Origin: DASVTU01 sp036387415
Lineage (GTDB): Bacteria > Acidobacteriota > Blastocatellia > Pyrinomonadales > Pyrinomonadaceae
DNA length: 64,000 bases
NCBI GenBank assembly: GCA_036387415.1
Contig: DASVTU010000039.1
Location: 744,001-808,000, forward strand
Direction: 5' to 3'
Under the pieces are notes generated by a model. That model was not told where the DNA came from. It was given only the letters and a program-made list of their open reading frames with translations, and ran no database searches. Every line of letters starts with the position of its first letter. Position 1 is the stretch's first letter. This document shows positions 27,219-36,825 of the stretch, in pieces. A program made the position numbers and the translations under genes.

Positions 27219-27845
27219 GTGAAATCTATTCTTAAAAACTATTTGATGATGGCCGCAATGCTCGTCGCAGCCTCCATGCAGGTTGTCGCACAGGATAACC
27301 GGAGCGGAGCGGACGAGCCTCCTTCGTCGTTTCCGCGCATCGCCTATGACGAGCGTGCGTGGAAGGCCATCCAACCGACGGAGGGCGGCTTTGTCGTCGC
27401 CTTCCCCGGCAAGCCGGGCTTCAGGACGCAGACTGTCGGGGCACTCATCGGCGACATCGTTAACCACGTCTACGGCCTCGACATCGGCGTCGCCTTCTTC
27501 GCGGCGACGTATGCCGATATGCCTGTCCCCATCCCAACCGATGATGCCGAGAGAGTCAATGCAGCCTTCGACGCGGGGCGCGACCGCATGGTAGAAGGGG
27601 CGCGCGGGCGAATCATCAGCGAACAGCCGATTAAACTGGAAGGTTATGCGGGGCGCGACCTGTTATATGTCAGGGGCGACGGCGGCCTCGTTCATAATCG
27701 AAGCTTCATCGTTGGCAACCGTCTCTACCAGTTGAATGTCATTTCGGATGATTACCGCAAGAGTTCGGCGGAAGACAAGAAGTTTTTCAAGGAAATCATC
27801 AATCGTTTTTTTGATTCCTTCAAGCTAACGCAAAAGACTTACTAG
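27219..27845 (+). CDS. Secreted protein of unknown function
   Basis: 208 residues with a signal peptide (KSILKNYLMMAAMLVAASMQVVAQ). The body begins AWKAIQPTEGGFVVAFPGKPGF, a pattern seen in many short exported proteins, then RDLLYVRGDGG and a C-terminal helix with KKFFKEIINRFFDSFKL. The fold may be PsbP-like, but I cannot confirm it. The GTG start at 27219 gives the best signal peptide. It lies 14 bases after the VanY-like gene, probably in the same operon, and a strong terminator follows. Confidence 0.7.
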   Translation: MKSILKNYLMMAAMLVAASMQVVAQDNRSGADEPPSSFPRIAYDERAWKAIQPTEGGFVVAFPGKPGFRTQTVGALIGDIVNHVYGLDIGVAFFAATYADMPVPIPTDDAERVNAAFDAGRDRMVEGARGRIISEQPIKLEGYAGRDLLYVRGDGGLVHNRSFIVGNRLYQLNVISDDYRKSSAEDKKFFKEIINRFFDSFKLTQKTY

Positions 27846-27877
27846 CGCGCAAGCTCGATTGCTCGACGCCGGAATAG

Positions 27878-27926
27878 AAAGAACGTCGGGAAGATTGGAT
27901 TTCGTCTTCCCCGACGTTCTTTTTTG
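27878..27926. terminator. Bidirectional Rho-independent terminator
   Basis: AGAACGTCGGGAAGA pairs with TCTTCCCCGACGTTCT around a 10-base loop, followed by TTTTTTG on the + strand and a T-rich tract on the - strand. It sits between genes converging from 27845 and 27956. Confidence 0.92.
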
Positions 27927-27955
27927 TCAGGCTTGCGCCAACTTCCTGCTCGAAA

Positions 27956-29017
27956 TTAACGGCGGGCAGCGCGTTGTTTTTTAGCGGCGGTTCTTTTTCT
28001 GACGGGTTGGCCGACGAGTGGTTCGAGGCGTCCGTCGGCGAGCGGGTTGCCGCGTTCCAGACTCGCCACTTCGACGGCGAATTTCTGTTTCTTCGTCGGG
28101 CGGCTCAACATCTTTTCGAGCGTCGCATCGTCGAGACGCGAGGCATCAACGCCACTCGTTTCGAGTTCGGCGCGCAGACGCGAGACGGTGTTGGTTCCGC
28201 GACTGTAAACGTCCGGGTAGATGTAGAGCACGCCGCCTTCGACGACCTGCGTGTCGTAGTTGATGTCAACGGGCATCGGCGCGGCGAGACTCGCGACGAC
28301 CGTCTTGGAAGACCGTTTCGCCGCCTCGATTCTTTTTTTCGAGACAGGCCATGCGTAGGCCGCGTTAATCTTTTCGGCGAGGTCGTAGAGGTCGCTTTGC
28401 AGCATGCGGACGCAACCGTGCGAGACGAGATTGCCGAGGTCGCCCGTCCCCTTCGCCTGATGGATGAGATAACCGCCGCCGAGTGGAATCTTCAATTTGC
28501 CTATCGGATTGCCGGCCACGCCGGGCTTGACGACCTTGCCGGGTTTGACTCCGCTCTCGCGCACCCATTCGCTGTCGGGCGGAATCCAAGATGGGTTCCA
28601 GATAACTTCGCTCGCGCGGCGTTCGCCCACCACCAACGGATACTCCTTCATGCCGACGCCGATTTGATAAGTTTTCACTTCTCGACCGTCCTGCCACAGC
28701 GTCAGACGAAACGCCGGAATATCCACCGTGATTTCAATATTCGATTCGCCTTCCGCGAGCGTCGTCTTCTCGATGGTGCCGCCCGTGTACTTGTCCGAGC
28801 GCGCCGACTCATGCCAGTCCGACGCAGTTGTCCCGATAGAGGAAGACCTGCCCGGTCGCACCGACGACGTTACACGCCCCTGAACCGCGACTGCTCCCGC
28901 AGTCTCATCCGCCAAAATTTCTTCACCAGCCATCTCGCGTCCCGTAGTTGCCGCGTTCGCCGATAGTGCAAACACAAGCATGAGGACGACAGCGAGTTTG
29001 CCGCGTTGCATACTCAT
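27956..29017 (-). CDS. L,D-transpeptidase (YkuD domain), exported
   Basis: 353 residues with a signal peptide (AVVLMLVFALSANA). The YkuD domain begins IEITVDIPAFRLTLWQDG and has the catalytic motif HQAKGTGDLGNLVSHGCVRM, with Cys of SHGC as nucleophile. It should make 3-3 cross-links or attach proteins to peptidoglycan in the periplasm. After the domain there is a Lys/Arg-rich tail ending KKQRAARR. It converges with the VanY/secreted-protein pair across a shared terminator. The length is longer than minimal YkuD proteins because of the C-terminal extension. Confidence 0.9.
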   Translation of the reverse strand: MSMQRGKLAVVLMLVFALSANAATTGREMAGEEILADETAGAVAVQGRVTSSVRPGRSSSIGTTASDWHESARSDKYTGGTIEKTTLAEGESNIEITVDIPAFRLTLWQDGREVKTYQIGVGMKEYPLVVGERRASEVIWNPSWIPPDSEWVRESGVKPGKVVKPGVAGNPIGKLKIPLGGGYLIHQAKGTGDLGNLVSHGCVRMLQSDLYDLAEKINAAYAWPVSKKRIEAAKRSSKTVVASLAAPMPVDINYDTQVVEGGVLYIYPDVYSRGTNTVSRLRAELETSGVDASRLDDATLEKMLSRPTKKQKFAVEVASLERGNPLADGRLEPLVGQPVRKRTAAKKQRAARR

Positions 29018-29227
29018 CTCTTCTTTCCCCTGTCACTCACAAAATAGCGCGCCTCTCTGCGTGCGCGCTTGGATAACGAATACAAAATCCCCTATTCGTC
29101 AACGAAGGCCGAAACATCCGGCATCAACTGTGATTCCCGTCCATCAAAATGGTTGTCCCATCCGCGCTTTCCTAAAGCTTTGGACGTGAGAAGGGAGAGA
29201 AAACATTATACATCAGCGACGAGCGAA

Positions 29228-29398
29228 GGGATGAGGGTTAGAGGGATGAAATCAAAACAAGTGTTAAAGGTGAAAGGGTCAAAGGATTAGTTTGCTTCAC
29301 CTTTCGAGTCGAAGGGTTGGCTTGCTTTCTGTTTCGCCGTTGCCCCGTTTAACCTTTTCTCTGCTTCCGTTCATCCGACAGCCCTCCGGCCTCATCCC
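29228..29398. repeat. Degenerate nested inverted repeat
   Basis: Outer arms near 29228-29250 (GGGATGAGGGTTAGAGGGAT) and 29370-29398 (reverse-complement-like) enclose inner GTTAAAG/GTGAAAG heptamers near 29262-29285 with a weak partner near 29346. It lies between the L,D-transpeptidase start and the kinase stop. The remainder of the 29018-29399 gap is non-coding. Confidence 0.55.
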
Positions 29399-29399
29399 T

Positions 29400-32300
29400 T
29401 TATTCTCCTCTTCCGACGAGACGGGCGATGGTGTGTGTGAATTCGGAGGGTTCGACGGGTTTGGGGATGTGCACCTGATAGCCTTCGGCGAGGGCGCGTG
29501 TGCGGTCTTCGGAACGGGCGTAGGCGGTGAGCGCGGCGGCGGGTGTTTGTCCGCCATCTTCGGGCGCGAGTGCGCGAATCATGCGAATCAGTTGATAGCC
29601 GTCTTGACCGGGCATGCCGATGTCGGAGATGAGGATGTCGGGAACGGCGCGTCGAAATTCGCTGAACGCGGCGGCGACGGAAGTCGCGCTTCTCACTTCT
29701 GCGCCGCACTGACGCAAGATAGTCGCAAGCAGTTCGAGCGTGTCGGGTTCGTCGTCAACGACGATGACGCGCAAGTCCTTGAGCGAAGCGCAGGCATCAA
29801 ACGGCTCGTCGTTTTCGCTCCACGGCGTCGCGCGGGTCGCGTCTCCCGGTTGCTCCTTCAACGCGTCGCGCGTGGCGACGAGCGGTAGACGCAGAGTGAA
29901 AGTCGAACCGAGACCCTGCCCGCCGCTCGCGGCGCGAATCGTTCCGCCGTGCAACTCGACGAGGTGGCGCACAATCGCCAGTCCCAAACCGAGTCCGCCG
30001 TGAATGCGTGTGATGCCGCCGTCGGCCTGACGGAAACGCTCGAAGACGAAGGGCAGAAATTCCGCGTCGATGCCCTGCCCCGTGTCCGCGACGACGATTT
30101 CGGCCTCCGCGCCGACACGCGCGAGACGCACTTCGACGCGACCGCCGCCCGGCGTAAATTTGATGGCGTTCGATAGGAGATTCCAGACGACCTGTTGCAG
30201 ACGGTCTGCGTCGCCCGCGACGGGGCCGACCTCTGCGTCGAGCACGACATCGAGGCGGACGCCTTTGGCTTGAGCCGCCGGACGCGCGCTGTCGATGGCG
30301 GATTCGATGATTTGCGCGAGTTCGACGGGGCGTACGTTGAGACGTAGTTTGCCGGTGATGACGCGCGAAACGTCGAGGAGGTCGTCGATGAGTTGAGTCT
30401 GCGAACGCGCGTTGCGTTCGATGGTCTCGATGGCGCGCGGCATCATGCGTTCGTCGAAGTTGGCGGAGAGCATCAGCCGCGACCAACCCAGAATCGAAGT
30501 CAGAGGCGTGCGAAGTTCGTGTGAGAGCGTGGCAAGGAATTCGTCTTTGAGACGGCTGGCTTCTTCGGCATCGGCGCGTGCGCGTCGTTCGAGTTCAAAG
30601 AGACGGAGGTTTTCAATCGCCACCGCCGCGAGATTGGAGGCCATGCCGATGGCGGTCGCGTGCTCCTTGCGATAGGCCGCAGGCTCGTAAGCCTGCACTT
30701 CGATGGTGCCGACGATGCGACCCATGACGGCCATCGGCGCGGCAATCGACGAACGCGGCAAAAGCCCGTTATCGACGCCGACGCGCACCGCCGGATGACC
30801 CTTCATCGCCGCCATGTAATCGTCCGTGATGATGATTTGATTGGTGCGGACGGCGCGGCTGTTCGGCCCGTCGCCGATGGGCATGGGCGGCAGTTGCGAC
30901 ACGTCAACGTCCTGACCTTCCGCCCACGCGAAGACGGCTGTGCGCGCGTCGCGCTGCTGGTCGTAGAGCGAGATAAAGAGACCGACGCAGGGCATCGAAG
31001 CGACGGCGAAATCGAGCAAGGCGCGAAAGATGGTTTCGAGTTCGCGCGCCGTGCCGAGCGCCTGCGCGAGCGGGACGAGACGTTCGAGCAGCGCCTCGTA
31101 TTCGGTAATCGCGCGACGTTCGGCGACGTGCAACGCGGCCTCCGTCTCCTTGCGTTTAGTGATATTGCGGACGACGCCCGTGAAGTAGCGCCGACCGTTT
31201 CTCATAAACTCGCCGAAGGATAGTTCGAGAGGAATCTCGCGCCCCGTCTTATGCAGGCCGGGGAGTTCGACCGCCGCCCAAGAGATATGTTTTTTTCCCG
31301 TTTCGAGATAACGCTCGATGCCGTCGCGATGGAGATGGCGCAGATATTCGGGCATCAACATCGTCAGACATTGCCCCAACATTTCGTCGCTCGAATAGCC
31401 GAAGATTTTTTCCGCCGACGCATTGACGAGCACTATCATGCTCTCGTCGTCAATCGTGATGATGGCGTCGGAAGCGGTTTGGGCGACGGTGCGATAACGT
31501 AACTCCGATTCGCGCAACGCCTCCGCCGCGCGTTTGCGTTCCATGAACTGCCCGACCTGACTGCCCACCGTCGTCATCATGTCGAGCAAGCCTTCGTCGG
31601 GCGGATGGCTGCGCGTGCTGAAGAATTCCATCACGCCGAGGGTTTCGCTCCCGAAAAGAATGGGAAAGGCGAAGCCCGCGCGCAAGCCGCTGCTCGCAGC
31701 AGACGAAGCGCGCGTAAAGTTCTCGTCGTTTGCGACATCGGTAATCCATGCCGCCTTGCCGCTCACCCAGACGCGTCCGGGCAGACCCGTGCCGCGTCTG
31801 AAAATCTCGCGGCGCGACGTGTCCGCAAACTCTTTCGACTCGTCGGACGACGTGTGCCACATTTCGGCGCAACGCATTGCGTCGGCTTCGCGGTCAACCA
31901 CCCAGAGCATGCCCACCTGCCAGCCGAGGCTCTCGCAGACGGTCTGTAGGATTCTTCGTGTGGCATCGTCGAGCGAGTCAGTTTCGGTGAGAATGCGCGT
32001 CGCGGCGTGCTGCAAGGCGAGACGCTGTTCGACGCGTACGCGCTCGGTGATGTCTTCGTGAATGAGCACCACTTCGCGTATGCGCCCCGTCTCGTCCTTG
32101 ACCGGATAGATGAAGGCTTGCACCCAACGTCGCGGGTCTTTGCGTGTGCTTGGAAAATCGGGGATGGTTTCGTTCGGGTCGTACAAGACCGCCGGAACCT
32201 TCGACGCCTCACCGTCGAAAGCCTTTCGGATGAAAGGCATGATGCCTTTGACCACGAGTTGTTGGTCTTCGAGGACGTTGTATTCGCCAATCTGTTCGAG

Positions 32301-32681
32301 CCGGACGCCCCAGAGTTGTTCCCAAGCACGATTGACTTCAACCGTCCGCCCGTCGGGGCTGAAAATCTGCGTGCTCAAAGGCGACTGTTCGATGACGGTG
32401 CGAAAACGCGTCTCCGAAACTTTGAGCGACTCGGCGGCCTGCTCTGCTGTTGCACGTTCCAACGCGAGTTTGCGAGTGAAGAAAAAGAGGATGAGACTGA
32501 TGGCGAGACCAAGTAAGGAGAAAAAGAGCACCACCTCGAAACGCAGGCGGTCTGCCGCATCCGCCGTCGCCGACGCGAAATAGGTGGCGAGCACCGTGAG
32601 CAGCAGCGTCACTAACAGCACAAGATACGGGCTGTAGCCCCGACTCGCTCGCGCGCTTCTCTTATCGACAGACGCGTTCAT
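29400..32681 (-). CDS. Membrane hybrid histidine kinase (TM-PAS-GAF-PAS-GAF-HisKA-HATPase-REC)
   Basis: 1093 residues. Two N-terminal transmembrane helices (YLVLLVTLLLTVLATYFAS and VVLFFSLLGLAISLILFFF) flank a very short loop. A PAS (about 90-210), GAF (about 220-370), PAS (about 385-500) and second GAF (about 520-680) follow. HisKA has LSHELRTPL and HATPase has NAIKFTPGGG, DTGQGID and GGLGLGLAIV. The C-terminal receiver has the phospho-acceptor in ISDIGMPGQDG and Lys in IPKPVEP. A classical phosphorelay kinase with internal receiver. No response regulator gene is adjacent, so the downstream partner is unknown. Confidence 0.92.
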   Translation of the reverse strand: MNASVDKRSARASRGYSPYLVLLVTLLLTVLATYFASATADAADRLRFEVVLFFSLLGLAISLILFFFTRKLALERATAEQAAESLKVSETRFRTVIEQSPLSTQIFSPDGRTVEVNRAWEQLWGVRLEQIGEYNVLEDQQLVVKGIMPFIRKAFDGEASKVPAVLYDPNETIPDFPSTRKDPRRWVQAFIYPVKDETGRIREVVLIHEDITERVRVEQRLALQHAATRILTETDSLDDATRRILQTVCESLGWQVGMLWVVDREADAMRCAEMWHTSSDESKEFADTSRREIFRRGTGLPGRVWVSGKAAWITDVANDENFTRASSAASSGLRAGFAFPILFGSETLGVMEFFSTRSHPPDEGLLDMMTTVGSQVGQFMERKRAAEALRESELRYRTVAQTASDAIITIDDESMIVLVNASAEKIFGYSSDEMLGQCLTMLMPEYLRHLHRDGIERYLETGKKHISWAAVELPGLHKTGREIPLELSFGEFMRNGRRYFTGVVRNITKRKETEAALHVAERRAITEYEALLERLVPLAQALGTARELETIFRALLDFAVASMPCVGLFISLYDQQRDARTAVFAWAEGQDVDVSQLPPMPIGDGPNSRAVRTNQIIITDDYMAAMKGHPAVRVGVDNGLLPRSSIAAPMAVMGRIVGTIEVQAYEPAAYRKEHATAIGMASNLAAVAIENLRLFELERRARADAEEASRLKDEFLATLSHELRTPLTSILGWSRLMLSANFDERMMPRAIETIERNARSQTQLIDDLLDVSRVITGKLRLNVRPVELAQIIESAIDSARPAAQAKGVRLDVVLDAEVGPVAGDADRLQQVVWNLLSNAIKFTPGGGRVEVRLARVGAEAEIVVADTGQGIDAEFLPFVFERFRQADGGITRIHGGLGLGLAIVRHLVELHGGTIRAASGGQGLGSTFTLRLPLVATRDALKEQPGDATRATPWSENDEPFDACASLKDLRVIVVDDEPDTLELLATILRQCGAEVRSATSVAAAFSEFRRAVPDILISDIGMPGQDGYQLIRMIRALAPEDGGQTPAAALTAYARSEDRTRALAEGYQVHIPKPVEPSEFTHTIARLVGRGE

Positions 32682-32980
32682 CTCTCAGGCGCACCAACTT
32701 GTCAGGACGCCTCAACCTCCATTCAACAAACTCTGCCGCAGCCACGATGCCTGCCGCCGGTTTCGCGTGGTGTCAAGATGATGGTCGTTTGACGACCGAC
32801 AGCGAATATAACGTTTCTTTGTCGTGAGTGGAAATCGACGCTCGCGCGTGTGAGGATTCGCGCGGCTGAGAGATGATTGGAAATTGACCGTCCCGTCGTT
32901 CGTGCGGGCGGCTCCCGCGCTCCGTTGCGGTTAGAGATTACAACCCCAAACGCGAGTGGCTAACACGGGCGAATGCCGCT

Positions 32981-33064
32981 TTAGTTTTCGTTTCCTCCCG
33001 TCAATCCGACAATCAACATCAACCCCAGAACCACCCACGCCGTCAGAATAAATAACGATGCCAT
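32981..33064 (-). CDS. Putative 27-residue single-helix membrane protein
   Basis: A short frame starts MASLFILTAWVVLG and ends VGLTGGNEN. One hydrophobic helix of about 19 residues is followed by a small polar tail. GGAGG lies about 13 bases before the ATG. Two features suggest a real gene: a complete start-to-stop frame with a ribosome site, and a clean membrane-helix composition in a 720-base gap that otherwise has no genes. Small membrane proteins of this size often sit on larger membrane complexes. I recognise no family. The rest of the gap (32682-32980, 33065-33260) shows nothing else. Confidence 0.45.
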   Translation of the reverse strand: MASLFILTAWVVLGLMLIVGLTGGNEN

Positions 33065-33260
33065 AACTTTCTTTCGCCTCCATTTCGGCCAGCATTCGAC
33101 CGCTGGCTACACTTACCATTCATCAATCGTCATGCCGCGCGGGCGACGAGCGAAATGGCGGATTTTCATGTCGGGATGGGCGCGAAAGAGATGCAAACTG
33201 CCGAAGCGTCGCGCGTCTCTTGGCAAAAAGCAAAAGCGCGCTCAAGACCGATTCAACATT

Positions 33261-33383
33261 AGCCACAGAGACACAGACGCACGGAGCAAGGCTAAAGGTC
33301 AAAGACAAAAAATCAAACAGGGACTCCTTTTTGCACCTTTACGCTTCCCTTGTTTGTCTCTGTGTCTTTGTGTCTCTGTGGCT
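33261..33383. repeat. Intergenic inverted repeat, GCCACAGAG/CACAGA family
   Basis: Arms AGCCACAGAGACACAGA (from 33261) and TCTGTGTCTTTGTGTCTCTG (to 33383) are complementary across about 75 bases. A weaker GGTCAAAGA word lies inside. It is downstream of the DUF445 gene stop. Confidence 0.8.
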
Positions 33384-33404
33384 AATCTTTAGTTTTGGAG
33401 GGCG

Positions 33405-34943
33405 TTATCTTCTCGCGAAGTACCAGAAGTAGAGAGCCTGAAAGATTCCGATAAAGAGGCCGATGACCGCGCCGAAGAGTTCGATGGTCTTCAAGTGTTG
33501 CTGCGCGACGGAGAGCACCAGCGTTTCGAGTTTTTGGACGGGATAACTGGAAACCTTCTCGCGCACGATGCCGCCGATGTCGAATTCGGCAATCGCGGTT
33601 GGCAGTCGTTCCTGCGCGGCGACGGTGATGCGCTCGGTGAGCATCGTGGAAGCATTGCGGACGGTCTGTTCGGGCAGATGGTCGGAGAGTCGCCCGATGG
33701 GCGCGACGAGCAGGCGTTCGAGTTGCGTGCCGAGGAGCGTGTTGAGTGTCTGCGCCGTCTCATCGCGCGAGAGAACGCCGATGAGACCTTTAGCGAGAAA
33801 ACTCTTGAGGCGTTCGGCGGAATCCGGGTTGGCTTGTTCGAGGATGGCGCGCAAGCTATGCGGGCGCACGCGTTCGAGCGCATCGGTAGCGTAGGCCGCG
33901 ACGGAGGTTTTCAGTTCGGGGCTGCGGACGAGCGCGAGCAGACGTTCGGAAACCTGGTCTTTAATCAACTGAAGTTTGTCGGGCGCGATTTGTCCGATGA
34001 GTTCGTTGATGGGGCGTGCGAGCACGCTGTCAATCGTGGAATTCAAAAACTCTTCGGCCTGCTGCTCAAACGCTTCGCCGCGCAAATATTCTTCGACGCG
34101 TCGCGGCAAGGTGTTGTTGACCATCTCGTCAACTTCCGAATGGATGCGCTCGCGCGAGACGAAGATTTTTTTGAAGAAGGAGAGTTGCTTGTAGTAATCG
34201 TCAACTTCGCGTTTGATGAGCGCGCCGATTTGGGTGCGCGTCTTTTTCTGCGTGGCGATTTCCGCGAGATGCTGGACGATGGGCGGCACTTGCTGGTCGA
34301 TGCGTTCTTTGATGATGGCGACGGTTTCGTCCGTGAACATCTCTGCGAGCGTCGCGCGGCTTCCGGCCAACTCCTCAAGTCGTGCGCTGACGAAATCGCG
34401 TATCTTCGATTCAAATCCCGGCTCGGTGACGATGCTGCGAAAACGTTCTTCGACAAAGCCGAGAGCCTGCTGGAAAGTCTCCGCGTCAACCGCGTCGCCG
34501 AGACGCCGCGAGAGTAGTTCGTCAACGTAACGGTCGATAAAGCCGTGAACGGCTTCGGCCGTCTCCTCGCTCTTGAGGATGTCGGCGATGTAAACAGCGA
34601 CGCGCAGTTGCAACGCGGCGATGGCGTCGAGGATGTGCGGGCGCACCGCCTTCGGCAACGCTTCGATGAACGAGGGATACGGCGTGCTCAAGATGTCGTC
34701 GGTGTAAGTGCTGACGAAGCTTTCGACCTTGCGACGGAAGAAATCTTTTTGGAAGAGCGCGTTGGTAATCGTCTCCTGCGAGACGAGTTCGTTGCCGACG
34801 GCGTTGCCGATGGTCTGCGCGAGTCGTTCGCGGTGTCGCGGAATCATGCCTTGCGGCCAAACGGTGATGCCCAAAAATTTGACAGGATGATGCGGGCGAA
34901 AAAGCATTCGCACCGCGAGCCACGCCGCGCCGTAGCCGTGCAC
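33405..34943 (-). CDS. DUF445 family membrane-associated protein
   Basis: About 512 residues. The N-terminal HGYGAAWLAVRMLFRPHHP matches the DUF445 signature (G-x-x-T/A-N/A-W-x-A-x-x-M-L-F-x-P). Long amphipathic helices follow, and a C-terminal transmembrane segment (IELFGAVIGLFIGIFQALYFWYF) closes the protein. The GTG at 34943 is the only conventional start. The same frame stays open upstream to 35048 and encodes a hydrophobic stretch (WFQLTLIIVIATV) that the family normally has as its first helix. The real start may be a non-standard codon, or a base error may hide it. Function is unknown. Confidence 0.8.
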   Translation of the reverse strand: MHGYGAAWLAVRMLFRPHHPVKFLGITVWPQGMIPRHRERLAQTIGNAVGNELVSQETITNALFQKDFFRRKVESFVSTYTDDILSTPYPSFIEALPKAVRPHILDAIAALQLRVAVYIADILKSEETAEAVHGFIDRYVDELLSRRLGDAVDAETFQQALGFVEERFRSIVTEPGFESKIRDFVSARLEELAGSRATLAEMFTDETVAIIKERIDQQVPPIVQHLAEIATQKKTRTQIGALIKREVDDYYKQLSFFKKIFVSRERIHSEVDEMVNNTLPRRVEEYLRGEAFEQQAEEFLNSTIDSVLARPINELIGQIAPDKLQLIKDQVSERLLALVRSPELKTSVAAYATDALERVRPHSLRAILEQANPDSAERLKSFLAKGLIGVLSRDETAQTLNTLLGTQLERLLVAPIGRLSDHLPEQTVRNASTMLTERITVAAQERLPTAIAEFDIGGIVREKVSSYPVQKLETLVLSVAQQHLKTIELFGAVIGLFIGIFQALYFWYFARR

Positions 34944-35100
34944 CGTGGCGATGACGATGATGAGCGTCAGTTGAAACCAGAGGCTATCCCAGATGCTGAT
35001 GACCGGAACTCCGTTGCGCGCCGCGAAAGTTTTGTCCGTCTTCGATAACGCATGCTAAACGTACGGCGCGAAGCGCGTCAAATACCCCGGAATGAAAAGA

Positions 35101-35230
35101 AGCAGACAAGAGCCGAGCAGACAGGAGCCAGTAGAAATGTCTGGTTGTGCAGACGCGCTTCGTACGCTTTGTTCTCAATCGCTTTCCGGTTCCCATTCCG
35201 GCTTCTGACTCCTGACTCCTGACTCCTTAA
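35101..35230. repeat. Degenerate heptamer inverted repeat, TGACTCC family
   Basis: The right arm (about 35201-35230) is a clear TGACTCC tandem. The left arm (35101-35135) is a degraded complement with GGAGCC and AGTAG words. It lies between the DUF445 gene and the amidase stop. Confidence 0.6.
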
Positions 35231-35238
35231 TTCTTCTG

Positions 35239-36825
35239 CTAATCCGCAATCTGCAATCGAGGGTAGTCTGGTTGTTGTTGAAAATGTTCTTCGAGGAGGG
35301 ACATGAGAGCGAGCGCGACATCTTCGCGCCAGTGGCGTGCGGCGACTTGCACGCCGACCGGCATTCCGGCGCTGCCGTTTTCAACTTTGCGCGCGAAGCG
35401 TTCAACCACATCCCAACCCGTCGCGCGGTCGCTTTCTTCGCCCGCGCGGACGCGCGTCGCCCCGACGACTCCGGCGGGCATGCCCAGAAGATTGTACAGA
35501 GACGAATAGCTGAGCGCGTCGCTGAGGAGGAAACTCAATCCGTGTGTACGCGCGGGCAGCGCGTCGGGCGGAGAGATGATGGCATCGAAGCGTCCGTCGT
35601 CCAGTGATTGCATGAAGCGTGCGCGGTAGTCTGCGCGTTGCACAAGAAGTTTCCAGTATGCCGCGACCGACAATGCGCCGAGGCGACGCAGATTGTCCGC
35701 CAGATGCGTCTGCTTAAACAACGATAACTCCCACGCACCGAGCGCATGGAGGCTTCGTGGCAAGGCGAGACTGCGGACGATGAGATTGATGCGCCAGTCG
35801 CGTCGGCTTTTGCCGAGCGTGTGTCGCGCCCATGCCATGCCGTCAGCGAAAAGCAGACCTTGATACAGCATCCATGCTTCCGCGACCGACGGCGGTTGCC
35901 ATTCCTCAACCTCGACGCCGCGCTCCGCGAGAGCACGCGCCGCCGACTCGACCGCGCGCCGCACAGCCGGAGCGGGACGCAATATGCCATTGTCTGTGAA
36001 GAAGGCGACGCGTAGTTTGTCGTGTGCGATGTCGGCAACGTCGCGCAGTGGTTTGATGTGCGCGTGGCTCGCGTCAAGACTTTCATCATCCGTCGCAGTG
36101 AGAACATTCAACGCGAGTCGCAAATCGGCGACGCTGCGCGCGAGTGGGCCGGGTTGCGCCTGAATCGCTTCCTGACCGTCGAAGATGGGCGCATGGCCGT
36201 GCATGGTCAAACGTCCCGATGTCGGTTTGAGACTAGACACGCCGCACGCGTGCGCCGGAAAACGTACGCTGCCGCCGATGTCGCTTCCCAGACTGAGCGA
36301 CGCGCCTCCGGCGGCGACGATAGCCGCGCAACCGCCGCTTGAGCCGCCCGGCGAACGCGCGAGGTTCCACGGATTGTTCGTGCGCCCGTAGAGCGGGTTG
36401 TCCGTCTCGTTGAGCATGACGAGTTGCGGCACGTTGGTCTTGCCGAGAATGATGGCTCCCGCCTCGCGCAGTCGCCGGACGGTGGGCGCATCGCTCGCGG
36501 CGTGTGTCGCGGCGCGTTCGGTCAAGCCGAGTGTCGTCGGCGTCCCCGTCACGTCGAACGACTCTTTGATGGTGATGGGAACGCCGTCGAGTAGGCCTTT
36601 CGACTCACCGCGACGCCGCGACGCATCCGCCTCGTCAGCCTCCCGACGCGCCTCATCGAAACGCGTCACAACGACGGCATTCAGAGACGCATTCACCGAC
36701 TCAATCCGCGCGATATGCACCTCGACCGCCTCGCGCGCCGACAACCTGCCCGCCGCAATCTCGCGCGCCAACTTGCACGCCGTCATCCTTGTAATATCAT
36801 TGTTTATGCTGCGTGATGCTGGCAT
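35239..36825 (-). CDS. Amidase-signature family hydrolase
   Basis: 528 residues. The catalytic Ser-cisSer-Lys triad is visible: Lys in GVPITIKES, the Ser run in RSPGGSSGG, and Ser in LGSDIGGSVR. The N-terminal pattern (ITRMTACKLAREIAAGRLSAREAVEVHIARI) is typical of the family and supports the start at 36825, even though this overlaps the preceding gene by 29 bases. A later ATG (36786) would remove part of that pattern. It hydrolyses a small amide. It is more like stand-alone amidases than GatA, since no gatB/gatC is near. The substrate is unknown. Confidence 0.9.
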   Translation of the reverse strand: MPASRSINNDITRMTACKLAREIAAGRLSAREAVEVHIARIESVNASLNAVVVTRFDEARREADEADASRRRGESKGLLDGVPITIKESFDVTGTPTTLGLTERAATHAASDAPTVRRLREAGAIILGKTNVPQLVMLNETDNPLYGRTNNPWNLARSPGGSSGGCAAIVAAGGASLSLGSDIGGSVRFPAHACGVSSLKPTSGRLTMHGHAPIFDGQEAIQAQPGPLARSVADLRLALNVLTATDDESLDASHAHIKPLRDVADIAHDKLRVAFFTDNGILRPAPAVRRAVESAARALAERGVEVEEWQPPSVAEAWMLYQGLLFADGMAWARHTLGKSRRDWRINLIVRSLALPRSLHALGAWELSLFKQTHLADNLRRLGALSVAAYWKLLVQRADYRARFMQSLDDGRFDAIISPPDALPARTHGLSFLLSDALSYSSLYNLLGMPAGVVGATRVRAGEESDRATGWDVVERFARKVENGSAGMPVGVQVAARHWREDVALALMSLLEEHFQQQPDYPRLQIAD

